Origin: Coprinopsis marcescibilis
Taxonomy: Eukaryota > Basidiomycota > Agaricomycetes > Agaricales > Psathyrellaceae
Direction of reading: 5' to 3'
Length of the DNA: 32,346 nt
Assembly: GCA_004369085.1 (NCBI GenBank)
Contig: ML210415.1
Location: 1-32,346, forward strand
Shown: one piece after another, positions 31,927-32,346 of the stretch
Position numbering within the stretch: the first letter of the stretch is position 1
Layout of the letters: every line of letters starts with the position of its first letter
Program-made: the position numbers and the translations under genes
Notes under the pieces: generated by a model
What the model saw: the letters and a program-made list of their open reading frames with translations, nothing else
Told to the model about the DNA's origin: nothing
The model's database searches: none

Positions 31927-32346
31927 GTATTCACTCTCAAACTTTCTCCACTGAAGAGATGTTCTTCGGTTGTGTTGAGAGGGCGCTTGACTTGCTTTGG
32001 GCACGAGTCAGACCTCTTGCAGGTGAGTCTTGAGGTTGCGGTTGGAGTTGGGAGAGAGACAGGTTCGGTTCTGCTGGCTGGAACCGATCAGCAAAAGCTC
32101 AGTGGCTTTAGAAGAGTGGAGATTCGATTGAGATGTAGTAGGTAGGACTTCAGGTGAGCTCAAGCTGTCCCTAGAGGATCGCTCTGGCCAAGTACTTATA
32201 GTTTTCTAAACTACTTGGTAAATAGATAAATAAATAAAGATAAAATGGGGAAATTTGAGCCAAGAAGCTCTAGAATGTTCGTATGAGCAACACGGAACCC
32301 TACATATGGGTGTAGATGCAACAAGAAATAAATTGACAAGTCAAAT
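31927..32346. other. Window end, no gene seen
   Basis: Similarity to B1/B2 ends at about 31926. What follows has no recognisable gene. A short A/T-rich run of AAATA repeats lies at about 32220-32240. Confidence 0.45.

Noticed and set aside
1..32346. CRISPR arrays, bacterial operons, rRNA
   Set aside because: No regularly spaced repeats or rRNA-like sequence; intron-rich genes show this is eukaryotic nuclear DNA.

Overview
The window looks like nuclear DNA of an agaricomycete (mushroom-type basidiomycete). Genes are split by many 47-65 nt GT-AG introns. The dominant family is the long (group II, AaeUPO-like) heme-thiolate unspecific peroxygenases, and the multi-pass membrane proteins are of types that proliferate in Basidiomycota. 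All exon models below were built by hand from splice signals, reading frame and comparison of paralogs inside the window.

Layout, left to right. (1) 75-2931: a 379-residue seven-helix-like membrane protein gene (A1, +) followed tail-to-tail by the 3' stump of a peroxygenase gene (-). (2) 2932-4880: about 2 kb with no supported gene. (3) 4880-8744: a second copy of the same unit, with membrane protein A2 (+) facing a complete peroxygenase, UPO-2 (-). (4) 10299-11126: a secreted DUF8021-type protein (-). (5) 12114-13480 and 14235-15616: peroxygenases UPO-3 and UPO-4 (both -). (6) 17007-17126: a 120-bp foldback element. (7) 17609-19920: a cystathionine gamma-lyase-type PLP enzyme (-), the only obvious primary-metabolism gene. 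(8) about 21519-21727: a tRNA-like, possibly SINE, sequence. (9) 22442-29652: two paralogous 15-exon DUF6533-type membrane proteins (B1 and B2, +) flanking a fifth peroxygenase locus, UPO-5 (+), and a weak membrane-protein relic. (10) 30887-31926: a truncated, frameshifted third copy, B3.

Four complete peroxygenases share one exon plan (279-291, 58, 192, 53 and 552-564 nt, same phases), so the array arose by duplication of an already intron-bearing gene. UPO-2 and UPO-3 keep all catalytic motifs: Pro-Cys-Pro heme ligand loop, Glu-Gly-Asp, and the distal Arg and Glu. UPO-4 has Thr-Cys-Pro in place of Pro-Cys-Pro. UPO-5 keeps the heme loop and Glu-Gly-Asp but has Asn and Thr where the distal Arg and Glu should be, plus two replaced channel phenylalanines. 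It is the most unusual gene of the window.

The secreted peroxygenases would act outside the cell on aromatic or aliphatic compounds using H2O2. The membrane proteins have no known function. Their repeated neighbourhood with peroxygenases (A1/A2 duplicated together with a UPO, B1/B2 flanking UPO-5) is observed; a functional link is only inference.
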